DNA of 64,000 nucleotides from Paracyclopina nana (lineage: Eukaryota; Arthropoda; Copepoda; Cyclopoida; Cyclopettidae), in the NCBI GenBank assembly GCA_019096065.1, contig JAGUCH010000002.1, forward strand, positions 11,854,501 through 11,918,500, given 5' to 3'. The position numbers and the translations under genes were made by a program. Below, in pieces: positions 32,633 through 45,900 of this stretch (within the stretch, counting starts at the first letter, position 1; each line of letters starts with the position of its first letter). The notes beneath the pieces are model-generated. The model was not told the DNA's origin. It made no database searches and worked only from the letters and a program-made list of their open reading frames with translations.

Positions 32633-35600
32633 TTATGGGGTGTCGGGCAGTTGCTGACCAATTTTCTTGATGGATCCAATGATTTGCTTCCTCAGAGGCT
32701 GCTCAGCTTCTCCGCATATTTTGTCCACGTTCCCAGCGAAGCGGCCATGGTTGAAGAGCAGCCAACAGCAATCACCGTGGGATACCAAGGAGTGGAACCT
32801 TTGGCCATTGGAGGTGTGGTAAATCTGGCTCAGTGAGTCCGTGACGTCAAGGCTATCTCCGACAAAGTTGGGCCTAGTGAAGACTGACAGTGTGCCGTTG
32901 CAGGACTGCTCCTCATCTTGGTGGCCTTGCTCGGCATTAAGTTCGAAGTGGAAGTTGTCCTTGCACTGAATTGGCTTCTGACACTCCATAAGAGCTTCCA
33001 GTTGCTTGTAGTAGTCAGGGTCATCCACTACGAAGAAAACTGGGCTGAGGTCGCTGTAAGTCAAAACTGGAATCTCGACTAGGCTAGCTGTGAGATCACT
33101 GAAGTAGATGTTAGTATACGGGGTGAGGAAGTTTTGCCTCGTTGCTGCCGCGTAGGCGTTGCTGATTTCATTGGGCTCCAACGTCTTGGCCTTGATCGAG
33201 TTGTGAACTGTGAGATAGGCCCATAAACGTTGAATGGAGTTTTTCCTGGCCTTCACCACCTCCTTGGTGTTGGAGGCCACGTTGTCTGTGACCTTCAGGC
33301 TGGCAATGTTCTTGTACAGATTGCCAGGCAAAACTTCGTAGTTTCCTGGCAGCAAAATCACGTTGTGGCCCTTAAAGTTGGCCCTTGTGCACATCAGCCA
33401 GGCGCAAGTGCCGCCGATTTTGGCTGATTCAGCCTTCTTCACCAGGCTCAGTTTGACCAGCTTGGATTGGGCGTCCGTGATGGTGACGCAGCGGCCTTCA
33501 AAGGCCGGCTTCGTGCAGAGGGTGGCTTCGGCCTTACATCCGAGGTGTTGTGGGCCAGCCACGAAAGGGATGCGTTTGATGTATTCTCCTTGCGAGGATT
33601 GCGCGCTGATTTCGATTTCGCTCAACTTTTGCAATCTTCCCAAGTGTCCAGCTACAACCGCGCTCGATCCTCTGCTGAAAAACTTGAAATGACTCTTTGT
33701 CACATTGCTAATCGGCTCGCCGTTTTCTCCCAAATATCTCAACTGCAGGTTCTTCAAAATCACACCTTGCATATGCTTTTGAATGCCCTCCAATTGATCC
33801 TCCACATTCAAGTCTTCGATGATGTTTTCTGCGGAGTCGCCGTAGCTGACGGCGATTTTCTCCAAAAGGTCCATATTAGCTTCGAAGCCAATGCCTATGG
33901 CCATGATTGGTAGCTTTGGAGACAGGTTACTTCTCAAGATGGCCGACTTGATTGTGCCATCATCTCCACTTGGCTTGCCACCATCAGTGAGGATGATGAC
34001 GCGACTGACGACATTTTCAGGCATGGTGTCAGCCACCCAAATTTGCTTGCTTAGCTGAACGGCATGGTCAAAAGCTGTGGCTAAATAATTGGAGGTCAAG
34101 TTGGCGATGCCATCATTCTCCAGAGTTTGCATGAAATCCAGAGCTGCCTGGACGTTTGCCTCTGTGCAGGGGAAAGCTTCCATCAACAGTTGCTCCTTGT
34201 TGTAGATTTGCTCGAAATTTTCCGCCACTGGGTGCCAATCGCGAGGAAAATCCCCATATTTGCCATTGAAAAAGGCTAAGTTGAAGTAGTCTCTCTCGGT
34301 CATGCTTTGCAGCAACGAGGAGAATACTTGCTTGGCCATATCTAATTTGGCATCAGTCATTGAGGAGGAAAGGTCAAAAAGGAACATGACATGGGAGGGA
34401 ATGCTTTCAAGAGACTCTGAAGGTCCATCATAAAAGTGGGCAAAATGATTGCCTTGCATGGCAACATCGAGCTGGAAAAAGGCAGACATCAAGTTTTTAT
34501 TTTCATTTTTCTTGCTGCCCCACTTTTTACTCTCTTATCTAAACAGTTCTTAGAAGGTCACTCAAAGTTTTGCCCCGTTCTACCGTAATTTTATGAATTA
34601 AAAGAACAACAGATGAACGTGATATTTTTTTAAAGCTCTGAACACTAAATATTCAGTTAAACTATGTAGCTCTAATTCCTAAGTAATATTGGTCAATCTC
34701 TATTCGTACTCATTTGTATGCTGTTACCAATTATTAATAAGGTACGTCAAAATGGTGCAGGATACAGCATTTGATGGCTTTGGTTTTTTGATATTTTTTA
34801 AAAAAAATTTATGAAATCAAGTAATCTTCAAATTATGTAATCAGGTAAGCTTTATAACACCATGCATGTAGGATTATACTAAAAAGCACACAGGATTAAA
34901 AAAAATTAATTAAACAAGCTAGTGTATGCTATGTTTATCTTAAACCCTCTGCATTAGACATTTCAGCTTCGACATCTCGCATGGGAATTCGTGGAGTGAC
35001 GGCAACTTATTTGCTAAAGGTAGGGCAAGAATGATTCGAATCAGTTAAGTACACAATTAATTAATCTAATTGATTTTTATTCAATAAAAGTATTTGAAAA
35101 GTTGTTGTTTTTTTGTTCACTTCTCATGGTTCATTTATCAAGGTTTGTAGCATTTCGGAAAAGCTCTGTTTATTTGAAAATTCTTATGAAGCTCTTATGT
35201 AATTTCTTTTATTTAGGCTTTCACCTTATAGATTGGTCAAAAGGCAGGTGGAATACGCTTTAACAGCATTTTTGGTTGATCCAAGATGATCGGTTTAGCT
35301 TACCATTGCTTTAAAGTGGCTCAGCAAAGTTAGTTGCAATCATGAATCATATAAATTAGTCCATCATGAAATCATCTATATTGCTACATTTTGTAAGCGC
35401 AGGAGATAGGTGGTACAAATACTGAACATCGGCAAAAGTCATCTATATTTGTACCGTTTTTTGGTCCAAATATAGATTGTCGTCCAAATCCTCAAATGCT
35501 TGTACATTTATACAGACCCCTCAAAAGTCGTTCTACGGAATATAAAAATGAATTTACCGAGCTGGCGAACATTAAATGGGGCTGTAAAATAGCTCAAATC

Positions 35601-38456
35601 AGATTTTAAAATCCTCTCTCAGCTTCTCAACAGCCTTACTATATGCTACAAAGCTCGATATGAATATATATATTTTTTCAATTAACCAAGACCAAAAAAT
35701 GTCAACAATACAGAGTCCCCTAGGATTTGAACTAAGACTAACAATGCGAGCAAGGCCATTGATGTCACATCTAGTTGGCCTCAGTAGCTTAAAATACTTA
35801 CAATATCATGAAATTGACTTAGCTTCCTTTTCTAAAGAGAAGTTAGATATCAACCAAATTACCTACTCCAAGAGGGTACAGGATAAGTTCTAACTGCCAT
35901 CATTACAGAGAGACGCCTATTAAAACTATTTTCTCGCAAGCTCGAGCCCGCTAAGTTGCCACTCGATGTTTACTTTACAAAATTTACTCAGTTATTTAAT
36001 TAGCATGTTTTATAAATTGTTTACATGTATAAATAGATATTATAAGCAGTACCATAGCAGCAGTATCATAGCTAATATGTGTGTGTAGTTGAACGAACTG
36101 AGCCGAATTGGAAAACGGAATTATTCATGTGAAAATTACTCTCCATTTCATAAATCAAATAGGCTTATTTTCAAAATAAAGCAGGTTTTTTCACAAATCA
36201 AATAAACTCATTCAAATACAAGCTTCTTCAGAAAAAAATAAAAATTAGTACTATACAGTCTGTCCCGTAGATTTCTGTACACTTTGAAATCAAAAGTTTG
36301 TGTTAAAACTTCTGGAAATACTCGACACAATGGATACTGTTGGAAAGCTTGAAACTTAAGCCATCTTTTTTAGTTTTGAGATTTTTAAAAAGTATTAATT
36401 CAAATTTTGATTTAGACCACAAAATTGATAGTTACTCCAAATTCACGCCCATTTTCACTGATTTTTTTGATGAAAAGTCACTTTCACAAAAAAATTATTT
36501 ATTAAATTTTACATAAAATTGGTTAAACATTTGATCTTCATAAACAAAAAATCCCTAAGATGTGATGTTTAAAACACTAATTTTTAAACTTTTTTAGCAG
36601 GCAGTGGCCTTATTGTCTTTTTCATTTTACTGAAAAATATCCTTTCCAATCATCCACCTTTCTGATGAGCCAGCACAGTGCTGCAAGATTTTTTTCATGA
36701 AAAAATGTCAAAAAATAGTCAGGATTAGCTTAGCTGAAAATTTGGTCAATAATAGCCGGTTTTGGCAAATTTGCTTTTTTGGGGAGAAAAATTAAGGGTA
36801 CCTCAGGAAAATTAAGTTTTCTCATTTTTTTACTTTTAATTTCTTTTATCCATTGAAGCAAAAAAAGATGGCAAAAGATTCAAGCTTTCCAATGATATCC
36901 ATTGTGTCTAATATTTCCCGAATTTGTAACACAAACTTTTGATTTCAAAGTGTACAGAAATCTACGGGACAGACTGTATAGCAATAGCTTAGCTTAATAA
37001 AAGTTCGATATACTTTCGATGCTAGGTTTTCTCAAGCAAAATTAAATTACGTTAATTACATCTTAGCTTCCAAAAAACGGTAGTTTCTTCCAATATTACA
37101 AAATCTTAGTCTACAGAGAAAACCTTTTCATAAAAAACATTTCAAAAATTATATAAAATAAATCTAGATTTTTTATTACATTGTGCTAGTTTTGTTACTT
37201 TAAGTTTTTGCTGGCGGTTCATGCAGACGTAAAGTTTTCAGTCTTGTTGAAACCATCTACCAAAAAAGCGTCGATTGCATTGCAAAATAGAGATTTATCT
37301 CCTAATATCTTGAAAGATGAAAACCTAAGTAAATTTCTCAGTTTATTAGAGACCTCAGTCTTACTCTCGTTGACACCACCACAATTGATTTGCGCAAGTT
37401 ACTTAAAAAGTTGCTAAACGTTTCGCATTATCATATCATAGGAAATCAAGATTTCGCGAGTTGAATTAATTTGCTTAAAAAAAGTAGCTATAAGGATGGC
37501 TGGTCAACTTACCTTGTCTTTTGGTGTCTCGACGCCAAATTGAATTTTCAAGTCACCAGTAAAACCATGCTTTCCAAAATATCTGAATTGGTCTACATCG
37601 CTCATGTTGAACGTCAGACTGTAGGGACTTTTGTTTGCTGAAATAGCCTCCCCAGAGGCCACGGTGCCAATGACAGGTGCAGTCACATTTAACCAGCTTA
37701 GAGGGTTGTCATCTTTGATAGACAACTTAACTTGAAAATCGGCAATTTCCCCAGGGCTGAGGCTAATGACATGCTCATACGAATCTTGTTTCTTTTCGAG
37801 CAGATTTTCGAAAACGAGGCTAATCGTGGCCTCGTCAAGAGGGCCAAGTTTCACTGGTAGCACAAATTGGCTGAATGAAGCTTGGTCTAACCTGTTTCAG
37901 TTTAACAAGTGTTTTTTTTACAAATATTTCAAGTGTATTATGCCTCATACCTCTCGTGCGATATTTTCTCTTGTTTATCCTCTGCGAGCAAATCTTGAGC
38001 ATTTGTCATGAACTCACTGGCATTCACCACAGCTCTGGCAATCACCTCGTTGCCAACAGGCATTTGCTTGTTGTCTTCTGAAGAGGCTGCCAGTGCTCTC
38101 GCAATGGTGACATTCGACACTAAGGCCTTGTCAGGCATGACAAATCCGAAATTGTAGGTTTGCTCCACATTGGCTGGGTTGAACACCACGGTGACCACTT
38201 TGGTCACCGCATATCTGTGCTTGATGTCAGCATGGACGATAAAAGACTTCATCACTGGCCTTTCCACGTTCCGTTTGACGAACTCGAAATTGCTGTGGAA
38301 TCTCATGTACCAATCCGAGGCTCCTTGGCTGAGCCTTTGGCCACATGCTGGTAGGCTGTAGTAGGCCATGAAGGCCGCCACGAAGAGTAGTGCGTTAGCC
38401 CGAAAAGTGCAACCTAACTTGGCCATGATTGCGTTGCAACTGAAATTGAAGCTCAA
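32633..38456 (-). CDS. ITIH-like VIT/VWA secreted protein with beta/gamma-crystallin segments
   Basis: Three exons (37951-38456, 37513-37891, 32633-34471) give 907 residues; the 3.04-kb second intron is full of repeats. A signal peptide (FRANALLFVAAFMAYYSLPA) fits better if translation starts at the second ATG, 38426. Exons 1-2 encode a VIT domain (NFGFVMPDKALVSNV). Exon 3 opens with a VWA domain with metal site DLSSSM and IILTDGGKPSGD. The ITIH-type core continues with FSRGSSAVVAGHL and WAYLTVHN. Two inserts look like beta/gamma-crystallin Greek keys: about residues 606-688 (FEGRCVTI, then AWLMCTRANFKGHNVILLPG) and about 823-903 (FTRPNFVGDSLDV, CCWLLFNHGRFAG). ITIH proteins bind hyaluronan matrix in vertebrates; the role here is unknown. 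Confidence 0.8.
35520..35665. repeat. Short hairpin repeat related to SLC35B3-intron element
   Basis: ACGGAATATAAAA, ACCGAGCTGG and AGATTTTAAAATCCTC occur in the same order as in the hairpin at 47079-47253, but the copy is short and diverged. It lies in the second intron of the ITIH-like gene. Confidence 0.4.
36252..36980. mobile_element. Tc1/mariner-type MITE (725 bp)
   Basis: The element 36254-36978 starts TACAGTCTGTCCCGTAGATT and ends with its inverse; the arms match for about 110 bases with about 85-90 percent identity by eye. It is flanked by TA on both sides, the target duplication of Tc1/mariner elements. There is no transposase coding. Related solo arms lie at 4145-4258 and, weakly, at 20390-20530. 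It sits in intron 2 of the ITIH-like gene. Confidence 0.85.
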
Positions 38457-38921
38457 GGAGAGAGTCTCATTCTAGAATTGAAGAGGAGCATCTGTCAACA
38501 GCAGAGATGAAGTCATTGGATATTAATTTCTGTGGAAGCGAAGAAAAACTGGCTTGGCTAGCCCATGCTTAGGGTATATGTGTAAGCGGACTATGATCCT
38601 TGTAAAAATAACACAATTGCTGCCGAATGGGAGCATTTAGGAAATGCGGATACGAACAAGGAGCATATATGGTTGTATATTTATGATTCCGGATTCTGGT
38701 GCCTTCCCAGCATATTAGGCATACGCACACAGCACTCGAGAACGAACATATAGTATGTGGTACGTATAATAGGATGCTGAAACGGACGTGTTGACGCAAC
38801 CTCGTGATTTTATGGGTCACTTTCTTCTTCTCTCCTGAGCAACATCCGCGTTTCATCGCACGTGAACTCCTCACGCTACAAACATGAACACCACTCTACT
38901 AGATCTGACAAGGGGCTCATC

Positions 38922-41900
38922 ATGACAACCACCCTACTACTTTTGCTGCACGTCCTTTTAATTCTACTCTGCACCACATCTTCCCAGCAAGCTGTGCTGC
39001 AACACACTAAAGAGGCTAATCAACATCCTCAAGGTGGGTAACTAGGTGATTAAATCGTCAATTTTATTTCAACTGTGCATTTTCTAGAGCCGCTCAAAGA
39101 AGAATCGAATTTGGATTTGGAACTCAAATTGCAACCGCAAAATGACACCTGCTCTGGAAAGATGTTTTTCCTGTTCATGGTGCGAAGCAGCCCTAGACGA
39201 AGCGTTCAGCGATCGGTGATACGCAAAACGTGGGGGTCAGCAAAAAAGCTGGAGAATTACGAGGCTCGATTGCTTTTTGTCATGGGATCCGAGCATAAAA
39301 TGAATCAAAGGAAGAAAAGCATGCGCAGCCCTAAAATGGACAAAGGCCTACTCGACAATAAGGTACATGCTAAAAATTGTGTTCAATGTTATCATTAAGT
39401 GATTTTTTTAAAAGGTTTTGGCCGAGTTTGAGCAACATGGCGACATAATTCAGGGAGCATTCATTGATCACCCTCTGAATAACTCAATGAAGCATTTGAT
39501 AGCTTTTCAGTGGGTGAAAAACCATTGCGGTGCTAATAATGCTCCAGTGCTGATTGTCATGACCGAAGACGACGTGTTCGTGGAAGTCTTCCATTTGTAC
39601 CAATTTGTCCAAGCCATTTATGGTGGACATCCTGGTCCCAAATCTCTCATATGCGACGTCGTTCCAAGTGGAACAGCTCCGAGACGCCCAGATGAACGGT
39701 GGGAGTTGTACCCTGGAGAAAATGGGGCTGTGCCCGATTACTGCAGTGGGTCGGCCTACATGATGACCCCCGATTTACTAGACCCCTTTTTGACCATCGC
39801 CGCCTCGGAAATCAGCAAGGTAAGGCCAATTTAGTTGGTAAAACGTGTTTATTATAAAGAAGGATATCTTTCTCCTAAATCCATAACAGATGGGGGGGTT
39901 CTTAAAGCGAATTTTAGTAATATGCTAGTAATTGGGTAAAAAAAACCGTGGTATATGTGGTAAAAATGCGCAAAGCTTCTTCTAGGATGCGTTCATAAAG
40001 TTGGATCCTCCTGAGCGGCCACCAGCTGCTGATTGTGCTTGTTGAATTTGTCTTTGTCTGGCCAAGAATGACTGGCCATGGCTGGATGAAGTTGAGTGAA
40101 TGTTGGAGAGGCGATTCTCCACGGAGCTCCTGTGCATTTGCATGGACAAGTTGTAGAAGGCGGACGAAATGAGACGCTCCTCCATTTCTCGTACTGCTCG
40201 CGCCTTCTCCGTTTCTTGCTCCATCGTCTCCAAGAGACGGTCTTTTTCTGAAAGCTGCGATCTCAAGGCCATCGTCTCAGGTGCAGCATTGGGATTCTGC
40301 TTGGGATCGAGGGTCTTGATCACGGACTTTGCCTTTTCAATGTACTTTTTGTAGCGTTCCTCCATCCCCTGCATTTCCACATCTTTCTTTTGGACGGTCT
40401 CGCTGAGATGTGCAATCTTCTTGCCAGCCTCGTGTAATTTGAGCTCTAATTCCTCTCGTGAGCCAGTGATGCGAGGTACACTACCCTTGCTATCCTCGAG
40501 CCTGGATTCCAGCTCAAGAATTTTCTGATTGAGGCTCCTGGAAAAAGTAGGATACTTTTAGCTACAAAAATCTCAAGATATAGGAGCAATTACCTGTTGG
40601 TAGCTTCAAGGCGAGCTTCTCTCTCTTTGAGGTCGTCTACCATGGTTTGCATGAGTGGGTCTTCTTGAGAGGAGTTTTGCTTGAGCCGCTTGTTTTCAGC
40701 TTGCAGCCTTAGTATGCGCTCCTTAATGGCTGATGGAATGAGCTCCATCATGCTGGCGTCGTTGTCGCCCTCAAGCCTTTCAAACTGAGCGTTTCGCCCA
40801 CTTGGCTCGTGTGAGCCCATCATTTTCAATTGGTCGCTGGCCTCGTTGAAGCGCTCTTTGAGGTCGTCACGCTCCGTTTGCAGCCGGTCTCTTTCCACTG
40901 AGATGGCCTCCAATTTCTCGAGGAGTTTCTTGATTTCAAACTCTGACCTGTCACCGCGCTTTGTTTCGGCCTCCATTTTATCCTGTAGCTCGTTTATCTG
41001 CTTCTTGTACTTGTCTACTTGAGGCTTCCAGTTTCCAGTCTTTTTGATGTCTTCCTCGAGGTCAATGTTCGTCTGCATGAGTGCAGTGTTTTTGCTCTCG
41101 AGCAATTTGAGTTGGCGCCTTAGGTCGGCCTGCTCCTCCATCTTCTTTTTGTACGACTCAATACTAGCTTCATATTTGTCCACTTTGTCCGCGGTCTCCC
41201 TCAATATGTCCACTTCATCTTTAAGCTTGCGAGCCTGGTCAGCCAAGGCTTGCAGCTCTGCCTCTCGTGTGGCTGCCTCCTCCACAGTTTTTTCCAGCTC
41301 TTCGACCTTGGCCGCGTACTCATCTCTCTCCTTCTCAATCCTGTACACGTCCTCTTGTCCCTTCTCAATCTGCTTCTTCAAATCCTTGATTTGGTAGTCA
41401 GCACCGGACTGGTTGCTCTCAGCCGCGAATTTCCCTTTGACCTGCGCCTGCAGCGTTTCCACTTCTGCACTCATGATGGACTTGTCTTCAGTGAGCAGCC
41501 TGACTTGAATCTCCAGCTCGTGGCAGCGTTGCCTGAGCTCTTCGCGTTCGCGGTTGGAAGCGTCCAGCTCCTTGACCACATTGCCATGGGCCTGCTCGAG
41601 GGGGCCTGACTTGAGCAACTCCTGGATGAGGAGCATGATCACTTGCTGCACCGACTCCTCCAAGTCCATGATGGACTCGATGTACTGCTGCTTGTCGTAG
41701 CAATTGACAGCACAGCCTAGGATCAGTTGCAGCATCCTCCCCATGTCCTCGGAGCTGCCCTCGGCCGCCAAATTGACGTTGGGCATGGGGAAGTCAGCCA
41801 TGTTGACGAAAGGGTACTCATCGTTGAACTCCGATATTGCGCCGAGGATTTTGCGCAAGTTGTTCACCTTGAGGTGTTTGTTGTCCACCACATCCCTCTT

Positions 41901-42600
41901 GATTTTGGCCAAAAAGGCCTCGTCAAAGTGGCTGGCATCAATGCGATGCAGCACAGCTGCCATGGCGACTCCATCAGACACTTGTGAAGGCCTGCAGCAA
42001 ACAAACCGTTAATGCGATTGAAACAAAAATGACGGATTTCTTCACTTACTTAGTGGCCTCGAGGCCAAAAGAGGAAAACCATCGGAGCAAGGCTGTGGTC
42101 TTAGATGGCTCTTCGTTGGCCATTGTTTTTCACGTCTCTCCTCTCACTTTCTCACTTTTATGTCCACCACTGCACAGTCACCAGGCATATGGAGCGAGAC
42201 TCCCACAACCTGGCTATGCTACTGCACTGTCCCACAGGCCACAACAGTGAACAGTGCAGCAGCAGCAGCAGATAACTGATTCGCTTTAAACGGCAGCGCT
42301 ACCAGATATGTACATATTTTACAGGGAGCCATGCTGACGACAGCCACCAAGCAACCTGATGACGTCTTCGTTCTGGGACACCTAAGACAGGCCCTTGGCA
42401 TCCATCCCCTCTACTTGAACCCGAGGTTCACCTATGATGAGTTGACTGTGCAAAAATGGCTCAATTCAACCAACGGACTGCCGTTGCCGTACATTTTCGC
42501 AGCATTGCATTTTGCTGCCAATCATGAGGACGCGTGGACCGAAGTGATGACCAAGCTATGGGCGAAAACTGTGGCTGTGCACAGGCTGCAGGGATATTGA
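38922..42600 (+). CDS. Beta-1,3-galactosyltransferase-like enzyme (GT31)
   Basis: Four exons (38922-39033, 39088-39362, 39415-39819, 42325-42600) give 355 residues. The N-terminus is a hydrophobic signal anchor (TTTLLLLLHVLLILL), as in Golgi type II enzymes. GT31 hallmarks appear in order: RSSPRRSVQRSVIRKTWGS (about residues 62-80), the metal-binding acidic motif MTEDDVF (about 178), YCSGSAYMMTPDLL, and in the last exon QPDDVFVLGHLR (the family's EDVxxG). Exon 4 is separated by a 2.5-kb intron that contains the whole Hook gene on the other strand. Frames and GT-AG sites agree at each junction. The acceptor sugar is not predictable. Confidence 0.83.
39982..42123 (-). CDS. Hook: Hook microtubule/dynein adaptor
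   Basis: Three exons (42050-42123, 40594-41991, 39982-40537) give 675 residues, normal for Hook proteins. The N-terminal Hook domain (LLRWFSSFGLEATK, then SDGVAMAAVLHRIDASHF) binds dynein light intermediate chain in known members. Residues from about 170 to 620 are a long coiled coil with heptads rich in E/K/R/L, followed by a conserved cargo-binding end (ERYKKYIEKAKSVIKTLDP and EERLISSAFYNLSMQMHR). Hook proteins link dynein to endosomal cargo. The gene is entirely inside the last intron of the galactosyltransferase-like gene, opposite strand, so its promoter must also be intronic (between 42124 and 42324). Confidence 0.92.
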
Positions 42601-42953
42601 ATGATCCTCCTTTTTAACAAATAATCGTTATACTTTGCGTGACAGGTCCATTTTGTATTATGACTGAGAATATAGTACGGTAAATTGTGGCTTTTTTGTC
42701 TATTTGCTTACCTGCGCGGATGGCTACACTTTTTTGAGCTATTTAAATGTAAACACAGGAGTTGTCAGGTTTTACGCGAAATGGCAACATCATAAAATCG
42801 AGGCCGACATGTGCACATGTGAGATCATTTTTTTTGTATTGAATTGCGAGCACAGATGCGATATTGATAGCGTTGACAAATTACTGCTCCAATCTTTTTC
42901 GATTTTAGCAGCTGTCGTCTGTACTTGATCAGATCAGTTTTTTGAAAAGGGAA
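42601..42953. other. Spacer between galactosyltransferase-like gene and SLC35B3
   Basis: The region holds the galactosyltransferase 3' UTR and the SLC35B3 5' region. Both genes are on the plus strand. I see no further gene. Confidence 0.5.
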
Positions 42954-45900
42954 ATGAAAAACCAGTCTTTGCAGAAACACATCACTGATATCATCATGAC
43001 TTCGAGGAAACCGCTCATTGACGTAGAGGCCGGTGATGATTTTGATGACAAATCGGCCTCATCTGGGAAGGAGAAGTTTCAATCAATTCCTTGCTTATTC
43101 TTTGAAATTGGACACCTCTCAAGATTCTGGCAATTTGGCATTCTGTCGTCCTCAGTTTTTGTCCTTTTTGTGGTAAAGAAAAACACCTAAAGGATTTTTT
43201 TTGCATGTATGAACACACACACTTTTCTTTTAGATGTACGGTATAACAATGGAGCAAATATTTAGAATTCCAAGTCTCAAAAAAGAAGGTCTCTACTTAA
43301 CCTTAGTCCAATTCATATTTTACACTGTGATGGCCAAAGTGGAACTTGTGAGAGTTGGCGAAACGCGGCACATTCCTTGGAAGACATACTGGGTCCTGGC
43401 AGCAGCCACAATGACAACCATGGGCCTGTCGAATGCCAGCTTAGGATATCTAAATTATCCTACTCAGGTTGTGTTCAAGTGTTGTAAACTGATTCCCGTC
43501 CTAATTGGAGGGATATTGATCCAGAAGAAGCAGTACTCCATGCTTGACTTCTATGCAGCAGCCCTTATGTGCATAGGGTTAATTGTCTTCACACTAGCCG
43601 ACAGCAAGGTGAGTGCATTTTGATGCCGAATTAAGGCACCGGTGAAGAGAGCACATCTTCTCTGCACACTCAATTATCAGAGCAGCATGGGTGATGGAGC
43701 AATGCAAAATCATACTGGTATTTCATCTTTTCATGTAAAGCTTTTAAAGCTTCAGAAAAAAAAGGAGAAGTAAGGTGGAGTATGCAAAGAGCTAAATCTT
43801 TTCTGATTATCCTGCTTAATAGGGAGCAAAAGACAGACAAAATGCAATAGATGGTGCTGAATTTTTGGATCTTTGGCGTGCGTGTGAGCGTGCGTAGCAA
43901 TTGCGGAAAAAATAGCGCTTCTAACCAAAAGTAAACAAACCGTTTTCTAGAATTGTAGGGAAGAAATGACAAAGAGAGCTCTCTTTTTGAGCTTGTAACA
44001 GTACAATTGATTCAAGGAACAGAATAGTACCATTTTGAGTAAGATTCATGAAAGTCAAGGAATTTTGGATCATGAGTCACATCATATCCAGACCTGAGCA
44101 TGATGGATCGAATAAGACAAAATAGCCTTACTTTTTGCAGCTCAACTCTGTGTGAGTTCAAAACAATCAAGTTCATCTAGTGTGGATTCAATAAAAATAG
44201 CCAGTTTTTTAACAAATTAGCCATTACATGCAATGAATTGAGGAAAAAGTATTTTCTGGTAATCATGATGCCCATGCTATAGTTGTTGTACTGGCATGGA
44301 AAAAGCTAAGAAAATTGGAAAAAGCCAGCCCAAAAGTAGTGAACTGTCCCTTATTTTTAGAAATACTCCTCAAAAACTTGGTAATATCTTTGAATCTGGG
44401 GCTTTGAAAATAGGTATCTGTAACATAGCATATCTTTTAAATTAAAAGTAGTTTAGAGAACCAAGGAGAACCAAAAGATATTGCACCTCTAATCAGAGAA
44501 CCAGCCAATTTTGTTTGTGAGCCCACCTAGACAAGGCAGTTCTCAGCCCACCATGGCTTCGACTAAAATCCGCTAGTAGGAATATGGCTCTTCTAGTTTC
44601 TCTCTATAATAACAAAAATTTTGGCTGAAAAACTATAACGAACCCAGCTCAATGTGCATCAAGTTAAAGCATTTATATTTTTCACATTGCATTGCTATAT
44701 TTTATTTGAGAAAACCATCGTTTTAGGGCAAACATTATTCAAGCGTTTGTCAGCACCAAAGTACTAATGCTAATTAGAGCTATAACAAATTAGAATTACT
44801 TTTGTTAAGGCCAATTTTTTCACAGAACTATCGTCAAAAAAGGTGAGTACGTTGTGCATTGTTGGATTTTTTTGGATGTAACCAATTTAACAAATTGCTT
44901 AGTGCCACGCAAAAAACATAATTAATTCATAGGAAAGCTTATGGTTAGAAGGCTCTGAAATCATTGTAAGTGTTCATTTAAATCATTTGTGCCTTGCACA
45001 ACAATTACATCCAAATAATGTAAATTTTCATCCTTAAAAGAATTTATGAACAAGGTAGCTCTTACAAAATACAAAGCTTACAATTGGAAGTTTGGCCAGA
45101 TTTTTTTCTCAAAATTGTATCAAACGTAATGACAAACCGATATTATTTTTGTAATTCTAAGAAATCAAGTAGGAATGCCAATTTTTTTGCAAATTCTTAA
45201 ATGCTATGTAGCTGCCTTTGTAATGAACCTTGTAAGGGTTTTCACTATGGAGTGTGCTTACTGCTACGAAACAGAAGTCATCGTCACGTATGATGCGATT
45301 CAAAAAAAAATATTTTAGTTCCGCGAGCGTAACTGCACTTACAGTGACTCACTTCTAACAAGTGAAGGTTGCTGAATAAAAAAGCTCCAATGGTTTTCAT
45401 AAAAAAGTAAGGCCCTTCTTTATAGTACAGGGTGCGGCAGCTAATTTGAGCTCTATTTTGAAGGCCGTTCTTTATACACAGTGTTCCTGGTGAGATTTTA
45501 ACCTAAACTTTCTCAACCAATTTTATATTTTATACATATAAAACCATTAAATCCCCTGTCGTAGCTACCCATTACATAAAGTACAAGTTTGAAAAACCGC
45601 TAGCGCTCTCATTTTACATGGTAGAGCAAATATGCGCTTCAATTACCCCCTCTAAAATCGGAAATTAACATTTTATAAACATTTTACGCACTGTAAACCG
45701 AATTTCATCGTGAGTAATTCACTTTGCCGGTTGACTCAGTTTTTTTGCACTCCCGATGCGCTATGAAGTAAATGACAACCCTAGGGTTACTTTTTACTTA
45801 GTAAATGGTAAATGCGAACCCTAGGGTTACTTTTTACTTAGTAAATGGCAAATGAGAACCCTAGGGTTACTTTTTACCAACTTGGTCAAGTACTTGTCAT

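Noticed and set aside
42330-42600. Separate 90-residue gene after Hook
   Set aside because: It begins with a splice acceptor and continues the GT31 enzyme in phase (PDDVFVLG motif), so it is the last exon of the galactosyltransferase-like gene.
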